A stretch of 64,000 nucleotides of DNA from Rhizobium leguminosarum bv. trifolii WSM1325 (GTDB lineage: Bacteria > Pseudomonadota > Alphaproteobacteria > Rhizobiales > Rhizobiaceae), in NCBI GenBank assembly GCA_000023185.1, contig CP001624.1, forward strand, positions 434,001 to 498,000, read 5' to 3'. Shown one piece after another: positions 1 to 9,200 of this stretch. Each line of letters opens with the position of its first letter. The stretch's first letter is position 1. Under the pieces are notes generated by a model. That model made no database searches. It worked only from the letters and a program-made list of their open reading frames with translations, and was not told the DNA's origin. The position numbers and the translations under genes were made by a program.

Positions 1-210
1 CTGACCGGGCCGTCCATTGCCCGCGCCCTCTTTTCCGGGTTCGGACTTGGTGTGGTGTATTTCACCCTGAACCCCGGCCTTGTCGAAAACCCGGAGGGCC
101 GAGCTGTCGTCACCAAACGGGCGAGCCCCGAAAGAATAGTGGACGCGTTGTCTATGGCAGCCAAGAATGCAAGAAAGCATTGCGTCGCGAGCAGGCCCAC
201 CTTCCGCTGA
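1..210 (+). CDS. C-terminal part of an unrecognised protein (cut by window edge)
   Basis: An open frame runs from the first base to a TGA at 208-210 (69 codons), so the start lies outside the window. The visible part has a hydrophobic stretch (SGFGLGVVYF) near its left end and a basic C-terminus. No family is recognised. It could also be a chance open frame in high-GC DNA. Confidence 0.35.
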   Translation: MTGPSIARALFSGFGLGVVYFTLNPGLVENPEGRAVVTKRASPERIVDALSMAAKNARKHCVASRPTFR

Positions 211-633
211 ACGCTTGAGGCGCGGTTGATCGGTTTCCTCCACCCGAACCCAATGCTGCCGACACTATTCCTTCGTCGGTCAAAGATGCACCTCCCCACT
301 CCGCAATCATATGAAGCGGCTATGCTCGAATTTTTCAACGAAGGCTCCCCTCGGGGAACTCCCCACGACGCCCAACATGGATCGACATTCACCAGGGAGG
401 TTCTGACCGGATACAGCAACAAACTCCCTGGTGTCCTCTCAACAAGGGTGAGGAAAATTTAAGCGAGATAGCGCCGAGGGAAGAGGGAACGCTCCGATCA
501 GCCCGTCATGAATGGCGGCCACCAAGAAGTTGATGCCCGCGGCAGTCTGCTCCGCAGCCCATGACACATGGCCAAGAGAGCGGAGAAAGGCCCTGCCAAT
601 CGCCTCTCTTGAGCTGCTGTCGCGCTGTCATCG
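211..633. other. Intergenic, no supported gene
   Basis: A short open frame at 226-462 lacks a convincing ribosome binding site and protein-like composition. The hipA gene ends at 634 on the minus strand. Nothing else is recognised here. Confidence 0.5.
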
Positions 634-1959
634 TCAAGCGCCTCCGGCCGCGATCAGCGCATCCCGTGCGGCGCGAAAGGCATCCTTCAGCGCTTTTTGA
701 CCTTCGAGCCCCTCAAAGGCATAGCTATTGAGAAACTGACGTCCGGCGAACAGGTTGCGGTCCACGGGGCTCAGCTCGGCTTCCGCGCAGACCGCTGGCC
801 AGTTTGCGGCAATCATCGTGACCTGGTTTTCAATCAGCGCGGCAGCTTCCGCCTCTTTCAAGTGATAATCCGGCGCGCTAGCTAGCAAGGTGGCGAGGGT
901 GCTGGCGCGGCCATCGCCCTTGATCAGCATGGCCTGCGTGGCCTCGTTACCCGTGCGTCTCTGGGGGCAGATATCATAGGCCGGCGTCAGAGTGAGCATT
1001 CGGCCGTCCCAGAAGGCGGCATGATTGCGGGCATGGTCGTCGGTGTTGCCGCACAGCACGTTGAAGCAAATCCGCCCGTAGAGTTCCTTGAGGGTATCCT
1101 TGGGTGCCGTGAAGCGGCGACGGATCAGCTCGGCCAAGTCTTCGTAAGAGGCATAGCGCGCCATCATCTCATCAAGGCCCAGCATGGTCAGGGCCGAGAC
1201 CATGGCGTGCCTCCTCCAGCCATCCGTTGTGTGCGTGCGGTCAAAGCGCTCGATCAGCAGCAAGTCCTTTTGCGCGGCGCGGGTCATCGCCACGGACGCC
1301 GCGTTTAGCCCGCAGGCGGCTGCCAGCTTCATCGCGATGAATTCGGCCTTCACCACGCTGTAGGTGTCGTTGGTTGCCGAGAATTTAGCGATGAATTTCT
1401 TCGCCCCGTCATTGATCAGCACCTTGGGGCGCGCGCCGCCGATCGAGGTGCCATGGTTGAGGGCTATTTCGAGCGCCGATGGCAGGGGGACGCCTTTTTC
1501 GATGAGGGCGGCAGCTTCCATGAGTTCGTCGAGCGATGCCTGTGCGGCATGGCGGGGGACATACTCAGTTGCCGAGGCCTGAAAATCGAGAGCACCAATC
1601 CGGTCGGAGCCGGACTGGAGCAGATAGGTAAGTTCGCTGATCTCAGGCACGCCGGCAGCGTCGGGCTTCTTGCCCGTCAGTCTGTTGATGATAACCCGGC
1701 GGCCCCAGGCATCGGGCGAGCAGTCGCGAATGCAGCTCGCCATCGACAGGCCGTTGATCGGCGCGATAATGCCTTCCTGGAGCGGTAACTCCGGCTCATA
1801 GACGGAAATGGCGTTTTCGCGGCGGCGGTAACTGGCGCCATAGGTGAAGAGCAGGCGCTCGCCATTCTGGTCGAGGCGGCCCGCCACCACCGGTTCCGTT
1901 GCCCCCGGCAGCCACATCCAGACAAAGGCTTCCGTGGCGTCCGCCTTAGAAGTCATCAT
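634..1959 (-). CDS. hipA: HipA-family serine/threonine kinase toxin
   Basis: A 441-residue protein of normal HipA length. HipA toxins are protein kinases (the E. coli enzyme phosphorylates glutamyl-tRNA synthetase) held inactive by the partner HipB. The Gly-rich ATP loop GTSIGGARPK is at about 170-179, the lysine strand FIAKFS at 189-194, the catalytic segment NTDDHARNH at 305-313, and the metal-binding Asp in PAYDICP at 329. All key kinase residues are present, so the toxin looks functional. It is the second gene of a leftward operon, overlapping hipB by 14 bp. The target is inferred only from the family. Confidence 0.93.
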   Translation of the reverse strand: MMTSKADATEAFVWMWLPGATEPVVAGRLDQNGERLLFTYGASYRRRENAISVYEPELPLQEGIIAPINGLSMASCIRDCSPDAWGRRVIINRLTGKKPDAAGVPEISELTYLLQSGSDRIGALDFQASATEYVPRHAAQASLDELMEAAALIEKGVPLPSALEIALNHGTSIGGARPKVLINDGAKKFIAKFSATNDTYSVVKAEFIAMKLAAACGLNAASVAMTRAAQKDLLLIERFDRTHTTDGWRRHAMVSALTMLGLDEMMARYASYEDLAELIRRRFTAPKDTLKELYGRICFNVLCGNTDDHARNHAAFWDGRMLTLTPAYDICPQRRTGNEATQAMLIKGDGRASTLATLLASAPDYHLKEAEAAALIENQVTMIAANWPAVCAEAELSPVDRNLFAGRQFLNSYAFEGLEGQKALKDAFRAARDALIAAGGA

Positions 1960-2278
1960 CGACCTCCTTCACCGTGTGGCGGACACTCTTGGGCAGCAGG
2001 GCCAGTTTTTCATCGAGACGGGTATTGTGCATCTGGAGACTGCGCTCGTCATAGTCGAACAGGCGCATGCCCACGAGGGACGCTACTTCAAAGACGATGC
2101 CGATCTCAGGACCGGGCGCACCTTTTTCGATGCTGGACAATGTCGTCCGGCTGATGCCGGCACGGTCGGCCAGTTCCTGCGCGGTCAGGCCGCGCTCGGC
2201 GCGCCCGACGCGGATCAGCTTGCCGAGCATGGCGAGCGCCTGATGCGTCACTCTGGAGTAGCTTCTCTGACGGGGCAC
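1946..2278 (-). CDS. hipB: HipB-like XRE-family antitoxin and repressor
   Basis: A 110-residue protein with an XRE helix-turn-helix at about 18-72 (core TAQELADRAGISRTTLSSIE). It sits directly upstream of hipA and overlaps it by 14 bp, the usual antitoxin-first order. It should neutralise HipA and repress the shared promoter, which would lie between 2279 and about 2440. The C-terminal tail is charged and probably contacts the toxin. Confidence 0.88.
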   Translation of the reverse strand: MPRQRSYSRVTHQALAMLGKLIRVGRAERGLTAQELADRAGISRTTLSSIEKGAPGPEIGIVFEVASLVGMRLFDYDERSLQMHNTRLDEKLALLPKSVRHTVKEVDDDF

Positions 2279-2528
2279 TGTTATGACCCATGTTGTTCAT
2301 CTGAGTGGACAAGAGTTGCTCCCGTCCTTGCGGACATCATGCCATGGCGCTTGGTGTGAAGTCAAGTTTTGTTCATTTAAATGGCCATATCGCCAGTTTG
2401 TGTCCAGAATTTGCGCATGGACGGGTATTAAGCAAGGAGTCTCCCGTGACTCGCAAATACATGCTCACCGAGGCTGGGCTCGATGCTTGGCAGCAACAAG
2501 CGGCAAGATGACGTGGCTGGAGGCGCAC

Positions 2529-2819
2529 ATGAAAACACCTGATACCGCTGCTCTGCTTGAGGACGCCGCCGACCGGATTGCGGACATCTCCCGGCCGGAC
2601 TTACAAATCCTGCTTCGTCGCGCCGCGCTCCTATTGCGCAATGCAGGATCGATCACCTTCGAAGATGATACGGACGCAGCTTTGCGAGACCTATCCGGCG
2701 AACTCGGCATGACGCGCAACGACACGATCAGGTTTATCGTTCGGGAGTGGATGGAGAAGAACACCTATCTGCCGGTGCGCAGCCTCGACGAGGACGGCGA
2801 TGTTGATGGGAATGGTTGA
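2529..2819 (+). CDS. Small ribbon-helix-helix-like protein, unrecognised
   Basis: A 96-residue protein. ATG 2529 is preceded by GGAGG at about 2518-2523. Another possible start, ATG 2508, overlaps the stop (ATGA) of a 21-codon GTG frame at 2446-2511 that has AAGGAG before it, which would suggest translational coupling to a leader peptide. The C-terminal half (DLSGELGMTRNDTIRFIVRE) resembles the helices of small DNA-binding proteins. Function unknown. Confidence 0.5.
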   Translation: MKTPDTAALLEDAADRIADISRPDLQILLRRAALLLRNAGSITFEDDTDAALRDLSGELGMTRNDTIRFIVREWMEKNTYLPVRSLDEDGDVDGNG

Positions 2820-3035
2820 CGGGCGTTATACTTGACAGAATCCGCCCACCCCCACTACGAAGTGCCCGCCCCCGATCGAGTTTTTCAGGCATTGTTTCGG
2901 GGCAAAAGGCTGAACGTAAATGATGTTTAAAAGTTTTGCCGGGGTTGATCTTTTCTTTCGCCTTCAAAATCAGAACTTTATCAAACGATATGAGAGCCAT
3001 ATTAGCGGTCCGCCCCTCGATATGGCTATTTGTCT

Positions 3036-3536
3036 ATGTCGATCTTGTTTCTTTGGCTGACCAGAGGATCCGTACTGGATTACATCGCCCCGCAACTAAG
3101 ATACATGTTGGTTATTCTACCCAAATACTACTATGAACTGCCATGGCTGGCCGAAAACCATCCAGAACAGGTCGCCCTTTACACATGTCTTTCGTTTTCT
3201 CTGATCACCTTTACGGTCGTGAAGACACTATTGTTTTCGGTTTATATAATTTCCTCGCAATTGAGCCGAGAGATTATAGTTGCCGATCTAAAAAACTTTT
3301 TTAAAACGGACTTGGTATATTTGCTCACCTTCGTTGTTTTAATTATTCTCATCCCTTTGCCGATCTACGGTGCAGGCGCTTCGACAACAGTTGTCGGAAA
3401 TGCGTATTCCCTCACCTTTTTCAATATACTTTTTCTAAAGATGCTGAGCGGTGGGATCTCGTCGACCGTTTTGCTAGCCAAGAGAATCAAAAGGCCGAAC
3501 AGAAGCGATCAAGTGGAAGTTACTAGCAACGACTGA
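3036..3536 (+). CDS. Unrecognised integral membrane protein
   Basis: About 167 residues with several predicted membrane helices (around LVILPKYYY, LSFSLITFTVV, LLTFVVLIILIPLPI and a last one before the basic tail). The DNA is clearly more AT-rich than its neighbours, which suggests acquisition. ATG 3036 is chosen; a TTG six bases upstream is also possible. It ends 50 bp before the ligase, which reads towards it. No family is recognised. Confidence 0.5.
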   Translation: MSILFLWLTRGSVLDYIAPQLRYMLVILPKYYYELPWLAENHPEQVALYTCLSFSLITFTVVKTLLFSVYIISSQLSREIIVADLKNFFKTDLVYLLTFVVLIILIPLPIYGAGASTTVVGNAYSLTFFNILFLKMLSGGISSTVLLAKRIKRPNRSDQVEVTSND

Positions 3537-3586
3537 GGGGCTGTTTGCCGAGCGACGAGACGCATTCGACTGGCCGGTGTTGGACC

Positions 3587-4639
3587 TTAGCGTATGTCGT
3601 CCAACTCATAAATCGCCAGTTGATCAGCGGCTTCGCGCAACCCCTTATAAGACGCGTGCCGTAGCTTCCCGTCATGCGTCCAGGCCCGATATTCGATCTC
3701 GGCAACCAGCTCCGGACGGACGAAGACGGCATTTCGCTTCCTCCCGGTATCGACAGCGGGCTTGTTGATGATCAGCTTGTCCATCTGCTCCCGGAGCTCC
3801 GCGGCGGAACGTTCGTTGAAGCCGGTTCCAACGCCCCCAACGTAGACGAGCTCGTTTCCCTTGCGCGCGGCGAGCAGCAGCCGCCCGATCCCAGCTCGCG
3901 CAACTGTGGATCGCTCATAGCCGACGATCACAAAACTGTCGCTCTGGACGCATTTGATTTTCAGCCAGTCGCCGAGCCGGCCGGAGCGATAAGGCACGTT
4001 CCGGCGCTTGGCGATGATACCTTCCAATCCGTGTTCGCAGGCGCTTGCCAGCAGCTGATCACCGTCGGCCTCGATCTCCTCCGAGAGCCGGATATTGCCC
4101 AGCTCGCAGGCCGGCACTAGATCCTCGAGCAGATGCCGGCGCATGTCGAGTTCGGAAGTTCTGAGGTCGTGACCGTCGAAATAGAGCAGATCGAAGGCCA
4201 TGAAGATGGCGTCGCTTGACCTCTTCTTGCCGCCCCGCCCGCCCAGCGATTGTTGCAGCAAGCCGAAATCCGACCGGCCCTGCTCGTCGAGAACCACGGC
4301 CTCGCCATCTAGGATTGCCGTGCCAACCGGAAGCCACAGGGCCGCTTGTTGAATTGCCGGGAAGCGATCCGTCCAGTCGTGGCCGCCGCGCGTCAGGATG
4401 CGAATGCCCGTCGGCTCGATATGCACTGCCAGGCGATAGCCATCCCATTTCACTTCGAAGGCCCATTGCGGCCCTTTGGGCGGCTTCGGCTTCAGGAGAG
4501 CAAGGCATGGATCGATGCGATCCGGCATGGGGTCGAGGAGGAGGTTCGGCTGGGCAGGATTTCGCGGCTTGCGCGGCCGCGATCGAACCGGCTTGTCAGC
4601 ATCCTCCAGGAGCGGCTTTGGTTTTGGCGGCTTTGTCAT
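3587..4639 (-). CDS. ATP-dependent DNA ligase, LigD ligase-domain type (module copy A)
   Basis: A 350-residue stand-alone ligase of the type used in bacterial non-homologous end joining, here without the polymerase and nuclease domains of full LigD. After a basic, proline-rich N-terminus come the nucleotidyl-transfer motif FEVKWDGYR (Lys64 would be adenylated), AILDGEAV, FDLLYFDG, LEGIIAKRR and the motif V-like WLKIKC at about 237. An OB-fold domain follows (IGRLLLAAR, YVGGVGTGF). The frame is intact. A broken second copy lies at 10746-11782, and ku genes lie at 30.2-32 kb. It starts ATG GCA-like at 4639 with no other gene in front of it. Confidence 0.92.
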   Translation of the reverse strand: MTKPPKPKPLLEDADKPVRSRPRKPRNPAQPNLLLDPMPDRIDPCLALLKPKPPKGPQWAFEVKWDGYRLAVHIEPTGIRILTRGGHDWTDRFPAIQQAALWLPVGTAILDGEAVVLDEQGRSDFGLLQQSLGGRGGKKRSSDAIFMAFDLLYFDGHDLRTSELDMRRHLLEDLVPACELGNIRLSEEIEADGDQLLASACEHGLEGIIAKRRNVPYRSGRLGDWLKIKCVQSDSFVIVGYERSTVARAGIGRLLLAARKGNELVYVGGVGTGFNERSAAELREQMDKLIINKPAVDTGRKRNAVFVRPELVAEIEYRAWTHDGKLRHASYKGLREAADQLAIYELDDIR

Positions 4640-5083
4640 GCCGCCATCCCATCAGCAATGCCTTAAAAAGCAATTGCCTAATAAGTGTTATTGACATTCG
4701 GCTAAGACGAGAAGGGGTCTGAGTAGCAACGGAGCAGATACCTGCATAAGATTTCACGCGCCATGCCCATCGGGGATTGACGGATCGCGCAGCGGTCGGA
4801 GTTCCCCACGTGCGACAAATCCGGCAGTGTGGTGCGTATCTACCGACCATGTTGATATGTTTGAGCCCGAGGGCCGACAGTTTATCGGCTATAGGTTTCT
4901 GCACGGGTATTTATTATGCGGGCCCTTCTAACGGCTTTGCGATCGGCTCCACATCCACGCATTAAACCCGGGTTCGTTGGAGCGGAAGCGGCGGCTGGAA
5001 TCGACCCATTCCTGTCATTCGGAGCCAGTTCGTGGATTCCCGAAAGCTGCCGCTTATCACAACAGAGCGATGCCAACTTCGCG
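4640..5083. other. Ligase upstream region, then no supported gene
   Basis: The first 70 bp (about 4640-4700) match the upstream region of ligase copy B (11783-11845), including GCAATTGCCTAATAAGTG. This is probably the ligase promoter. Beyond that the two copies diverge, and the rest up to the desaturase holds only short unconvincing open frames. Confidence 0.5.
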
Positions 5084-6067
5084 CTACCGGCGCTCTTCCG
5101 TGCCCGACAGCCCCTGCGGCGAGGCAGCTTTTCCGCTTATGAGGCTTATGCCGCACTTGGCCTTGGCAGCTTGCCCCGCGCGTTGGAAGAAACGGATTTC
5201 TGTCGCGATGCTTTCGCGGAACGGATCGGTTCGGTTGAAGTAGTCGCGGTCGAGACCGAGCTTTGCACCGTCGGCATCGCCCTCGTAATAGGTGCCGAAC
5301 AAATGATCCCAGATCGGGAAATAGTTGGCGAAATTCTTGTCGTGATGTTCCCGCACTCGGGAGTGATGGATGAAGTGGTCGCGTGGTGACTGGATCACGT
5401 ATTTGCCAAACCAGCCATGCCAGGGAATGGCACTGTGCTTGACCAGACCAATGGCGCCAAAGGTGATGGTCACGAAAGCGAATTCGGCCGTTGGCAGGCC
5501 GATAAGCAGCGCCGGAACGACCATGATGGCCATGTTTATGGCCTTCTCCAGCGGATGCTCCCGCGACGAAGTCAGCGCGTTGAACTCTTCGGCTGCGTGG
5601 TGAAATTCGTGCAGCCGCCATAGTACGGGCAGCCGGTGCATCAACCGATGCTGCCAGTAGCTCAAGAAGTCTGACAGCACTAGGAACAAGAGAACATGTG
5701 CCCAGCTTGGCAGCCTCCCGGCAAGGTCCAGGTGGGGGGCATCCTGAGCCGCGTGGGTGATGGCATAGGACAAACCAAATGACGCAAGCGCCGCAAATAG
5801 CGTAATCATTCCCGTCGCCTGAAGGACGAAATAGACGATATCGGTGATTGTGGATTTGCTGCGTTCGAAGAAAACCCGACGGAAACCGGAATTGCCGAAC
5901 CCCACATAGGTGAGTTCCACCGCGAAAACCGTCAGAACCAGGCCAATGGAAATGGCGAAGCTGAGCGCCATTGCCTCACCATTCAGATAGTAAGTTTTGT
6001 AAAAAAAGCCTCCAAGCTTGTGCAGGCAGTATTCGACGACCAGCTCCATGGCGCTGCTCCAAAACAC
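5084..6067 (-). CDS. Sterol desaturase / fatty acid hydroxylase family membrane protein
   Basis: A 327-residue di-iron membrane oxygenase. Several hydrophobic helices (34-55, 75-105, 120-137, 180-210) surround the three histidine clusters of the family: HRLMH (140-144), HEFHH (153-157) and HHSRVREHH (234-242). Such enzymes hydroxylate or desaturate lipid chains or sterols; the substrate here is unknown. The gene lies inside copy A of the duplicated ligase module, where copy B has nothing, so it appears inserted there. It may start at the internal Met7. Confidence 0.88.
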   Translation of the reverse strand: MFWSSAMELVVEYCLHKLGGFFYKTYYLNGEAMALSFAISIGLVLTVFAVELTYVGFGNSGFRRVFFERSKSTITDIVYFVLQATGMITLFAALASFGLSYAITHAAQDAPHLDLAGRLPSWAHVLLFLVLSDFLSYWQHRLMHRLPVLWRLHEFHHAAEEFNALTSSREHPLEKAINMAIMVVPALLIGLPTAEFAFVTITFGAIGLVKHSAIPWHGWFGKYVIQSPRDHFIHHSRVREHHDKNFANYFPIWDHLFGTYYEGDADGAKLGLDRDYFNRTDPFRESIATEIRFFQRAGQAAKAKCGISLISGKAASPQGLSGTEERR

Positions 6068-6168
6068 GAACTCGTACAGCTTAGTCCTGACGATGCGCGT
6101 TTGCCAGATTGCTCAAAGGACGATCAGGGGGCGTCCTTTTGATGTATTGCCAGCGGTGGAAGTGCAGT

Positions 6169-6253
6169 CCCGGGAGGTATGCCGGAGGGTCGAGGAGTAT
6201 TATGAAAACTGCTGGAATCACATCGCCGGCCGCAAGGCCGATAAAAAATCTAC
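6169..6253 (+). pseudogene. Relic of the 96-residue module protein (copy A)
   Basis: This stretch encodes SREVCRRVEEYYENCWNHIA, closely matching the C-terminal part SREACRRVEEHYEKLLELH of the intact gene at 11892-12182. The N-terminal two thirds and the stop are missing. Homology with copy B continues non-coding to the terminator at 6361-6391. Confidence 0.7.
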
Positions 6254-6360
6254 GGGAGGGAACAATTCGGCTCCGCCGATCGTAAGGAGTCGGGTCGTGC
6301 AGAGATTTGATATGGCAGCCACCCTACACTTCAATGCGCGGCCCACCGCAACCCAAACTC

Positions 6361-6391
6361 GCCCCGTCCTACCTAAGGCGGGGCTTTTTTT
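6361..6391 (+). terminator. Rho-independent terminator (module copy A)
   Basis: GC-rich hairpin GCCCCG...CGGGGC followed by seven T. The equivalent hairpin in copy B is at 12303-12330. Confidence 0.8.
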
Positions 6392-6574
6392 GGCGTTTCG
6401 GCCCATCGGCTTCGACATTCCAGGAGGTTGGATGAGCGACACCGACAATCCCGCCCCCTTCTGTGCCGAGTCGCTGGTGGTGCTTAGAGCACTTCCCTCA
6501 TAATCTTACGAACAGGAACAGGTGCTCAGGTGGAGCTAGAGGCGGCCGAGCTTTGATCGCGCCTTTGCTCGACA

Positions 6575-6955
6575 CTACTTCCAGGAGTTCTTGCCGATAT
6601 TCTCTTTTCCGTTCAACACGGTAACCGACTTAGGACCTGTTTTATTCCAGGTCTCACATACCTCTTTCCCAGCGTCCGTTCCGCCCTTCCACGTGCGGCA
6701 GAACTTGTTGCCAGTAATCTGCCACACGCCGTCAATGGTGATCACATCTCCGGAATCGAGTTTGACCGAACCATGTGCGGTACCGTCCTTGAGAACCGAA
6801 AGCTCGCCGTTGTAGCCTTCTTTTGGCCCGCCCAGCACAATCACCTTGCCGTCCGAAAGCAGAGCTTGAAGCTCTTTTCCAGTCATCGCGGTAGCAGCAA
6901 TAGCTTGCGCTCCGAGAAACAATACGGATAGTCCAGTTAATAGAATTCTACGCAT
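6575..6955 (-). CDS. Small exported protein, possibly DUF995-like
   Basis: 126 residues from ATG 6955, preceded by GGAGAG. The first about 22 residues form a signal peptide (basic MRR, hydrophobic core, AQAIA cleavage region). The mature part begins TAMTGKELQALLSDGK and has two cysteines (CRTWKG and CETWNK), consistent with a periplasmic protein. A longer frame to 7093 has no signal-like start and is rejected. Role unknown; the DUF995 link is a tentative recollection. Confidence 0.7.
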   Translation of the reverse strand: MRRILLTGLSVLFLGAQAIAATAMTGKELQALLSDGKVIVLGGPKEGYNGELSVLKDGTAHGSVKLDSGDVITIDGVWQITGNKFCRTWKGGTDAGKEVCETWNKTGPKSVTVLNGKENIGKNSWK

Positions 6956-7253
6956 GCGCCATTCTCTCCGAGTTTTGACAAGCAACATTGTCATCCAATT
7001 CATATGAACCACAAGTTGGCGGCTGTCACGTCCCAGTTTTGTGGCCGCTACATCTATAACAAGACGGCGGCGTACTTCTGAGAGAGATATCAAATCGAGG
7101 CATTGCGAACGGCAGCACTACGTTCGGGAAATGTTTATCGCTGAACTATCTGCTATGGCTGATGTCAGCTCGTCCCCGTCCCGCGGGTCCAAATCGCAAT
7201 CCCACCTAACCAGTCGCAGCGACGCATGAGAGAAGCTGCAGCTTTTTCTGAGC

Positions 7254-7979
7254 TCAAGCCTGCCTGATGGGAAATCCGACGAGCCGTTCGTATTCGCGCT
7301 CAGGAACACCATAGGAGCCACCGGCTATGTCCTCCAGCTTCGGCCTGTCCAGGATCCGAATATTCCCGCGCGTGGCCTTGATGGCGTGCACGCCCTCGAG
7401 GATGTGAATTTCATTGGTGACCCCCGCACGCCGGACGCCGAGCATAAGCGAGAGGAACTCGTGGGTGAGAGGCAGATTCTTGTCCCGCAGCCGGTCGTGG
7501 CACATCAGCAGCCATCGCGCCAGCCGTTCAGGCATGTTGTAGCGGGCATTGGCAAGGGCGGAATGGGCAAGCTGCAAATCGCAGCAATGCGCATATCTCA
7601 GAAGCAGGTCGTTGGCCGACGGAACCCGTTCCGCCATGGAAAGAAGCGCGGATACCGGCACCGAAATTCCGTGCCCCTCGGCCTGCATGAAGGTCCTGTT
7701 CGGAGTTTGGTTGACCTTCAGCAGCACATGAGCCCCAGCCATGCCCTCATATCCGACATGCCCGACCTCCACGGATTCGTCATCAGCGTTGGTGGCAACA
7801 ACTGATGCCAAGCCGCTTTCCAGGAAGTAGGCAGCCTCGCTTGGCACATCCGGCGCGATAACTTCCAATTTCGCCGGAAGCGCTACCGGCTGCATCGCGG
7901 CCCGCAGCAGATCGAACGCTTCGGGCTCGAGCGCTCTCAGAAGTAGGTTTCGAACATCAGACTGCGAAAAGTCGGACAT
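7254..7979 (-). CDS. Crp/Fnr-family transcriptional regulator
   Basis: A 241-residue protein with an N-terminal cyclic-nucleotide-binding-like beta barrel (residues 20-135, with GHVGYEGMAGAHVLL) and a C-terminal helix-turn-helix (LTHEFLSLMLGVRRAGVTNE, about 170-190). There is no FNR-type cysteine cluster, so oxygen sensing through an iron-sulphur cluster is unlikely. A frame-broken relative of the same subfamily lies at 19797-20480. Targets are not evident. Confidence 0.88.
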   Translation of the reverse strand: MSDFSQSDVRNLLLRALEPEAFDLLRAAMQPVALPAKLEVIAPDVPSEAAYFLESGLASVVATNADDESVEVGHVGYEGMAGAHVLLKVNQTPNRTFMQAEGHGISVPVSALLSMAERVPSANDLLLRYAHCCDLQLAHSALANARYNMPERLARWLLMCHDRLRDKNLPLTHEFLSLMLGVRRAGVTNEIHILEGVHAIKATRGNIRILDRPKLEDIAGGSYGVPEREYERLVGFPIRQA

Positions 7980-8112
7980 GGCCCAGCCTCCGGCGGGATT
8001 GAGCCCGATCTCATGTCGACGTCACGGGGACGCGTCAGCAATGTTAAGCTTATGGGTCAAAGCACTAGTACAGGCCAAGAGGGGCTGAGCCGTCTGTGCG
8101 GTTTTGACATTT

Positions 8113-8385
8113 CTACAATGCGCCGGGCACTTGCCCAGCGACATTCACATGATCCACGATTTGGACGGCTGCCGTGAAGGATAGAACAATGACGGTAAAG
8201 CCGCGCTCATCGGTGACGTTCATAAGCCACGCAGAAACGTCACCCTTCGTCAACAGAGCGCCCCGCAGCCGCTCGGCTATGGTCTCCACAGCCTCGGTAC
8301 GGGCGCTCTGCAGGTCCGGGTGCTCCGAGCCCAGAGTGTCCGGAATCGAGATACCGTCATGAACGTTGAAAAAGTAGCGAGCCAT
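8113..8385 (-). CDS. DUF6894 family small protein
   Basis: 90 residues beginning MARYFFNVHDG, the hallmark opening of a family abundant in Rhizobiales, followed by the usual ARTEAVETIAERL helix. Function unknown. Monocistronic. Confidence 0.8.
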   Translation of the reverse strand: MARYFFNVHDGISIPDTLGSEHPDLQSARTEAVETIAERLRGALLTKGDVSAWLMNVTDERGFTVIVLSFTAAVQIVDHVNVAGQVPGAL

Positions 8386-8799
8386 CCAACCATTGCTCCT
8401 GTACAGGCAAGAGCAATCGGGTTCTCTTAGCCATCCGCGCCTGGGTCGATGCCGGATGATGTCCCATCATCGCATGTAATCACGTTCTAATGAAGGCGCA
8501 TTGCGCGCGGTCATCGGGGTCACTGCGAGCGAATGATGAAGAGAACCGTCAGAAGCTACTCAAGGAAGGCCAGGTCAAGACATGGATTTCGCGACAGCGG
8601 AACCAATCGAGAGGTTGGAGGCCGCCCAACGCACAGGAGACATTATGCTTGGGGTTAGCAAGTAATCGCTGAGCGGCCTACCGAATAATACTCAGTGCAC
8701 GTGTAATTTGAAGAGACTTTGTCCTTCTGAGCGAAATCGTACGATATTTGCTTAACCTGTGAGCGAACCTGTGGAAAGTAATATTATTCATTGCTCACG

Positions 8800-8897
8800 T
8801 AGGAGGGTTATGCAAAGTAGTTGTAGCAACGCCACAATGCGTTCCTGCCTAGAAACCACCCCCCTATCTAAGCCCCGCTCTTGCGGGGATTTTTCTT
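8800..8897 (+). ncRNA. Candidate small RNA, unit 1 of the repeat (copy A)
   Basis: An unpaired-looking conserved stretch (GTAGTTGTAGCAACGCCAC, then CCTGCCTAGAAACCAC) ends in the hairpin CCCCGCTCTTGCGGGG with a T run at about 8873-8894. The layout, conserved leader then Rho-independent terminator without an open frame, fits a small RNA. The C-rich segment before the terminator could pair with Shine-Dalgarno sequences. The 5' end is not determined. Confidence 0.45.
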
Positions 8898-8904
8898 GCT
8901 CTGG

Positions 8905-9040
8905 GCAGTTAAGCTCTGGAGGATCGGTGCAAAAGCGTACCGGGAACCGGCGTGCCCCTTGGTTGTTAGACTGGAAGGAACGCAATGGTGTGTTCCTCTA
9001 AGGCCACCGAACTTGCCCCGCCCAGGCGGGGCTTTTTTTA
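8905..9040 (+). ncRNA. Candidate small RNA, unit 2 of the repeat (copy A)
   Basis: Conserved between both copies at over 90% by eye. It holds an internal hairpin AGGAAC-gcaatggtgt-GTTCCT (about 8978-8999) and ends with GCCCCGCCCAGGCGGGGC followed by seven T. No reading frame is shared between the copies. Confidence 0.45.
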
Positions 9041-9200
9041 TTACAGAGATCCCCTTCGCGTCACGGCCAGCTGATATCTGAGGGCTTTTCTGGCCAGCCC
9101 TGCAGGCCATACTGCCGGCCGCCGCTCTCATGCCGAAAGTCTGGAGATCATGACGCGGCAGGATTTCAAGCGCTCGCCCCGGTGCCCGGCCCATCGCGCG

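Larger units (their letters stand above)
8616..9040. repeat. 425-bp non-coding repeat, module copy A (partner 12397-12823)
   Basis: Closely similar to 12397-12823 over its whole length, starting at GGAGGCCGCCCAACGCAC and ending in the second terminator. There is no convincing open frame. The best-conserved parts are the two terminated units annotated separately, which suggests selection on RNA rather than protein. Confidence 0.8.
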
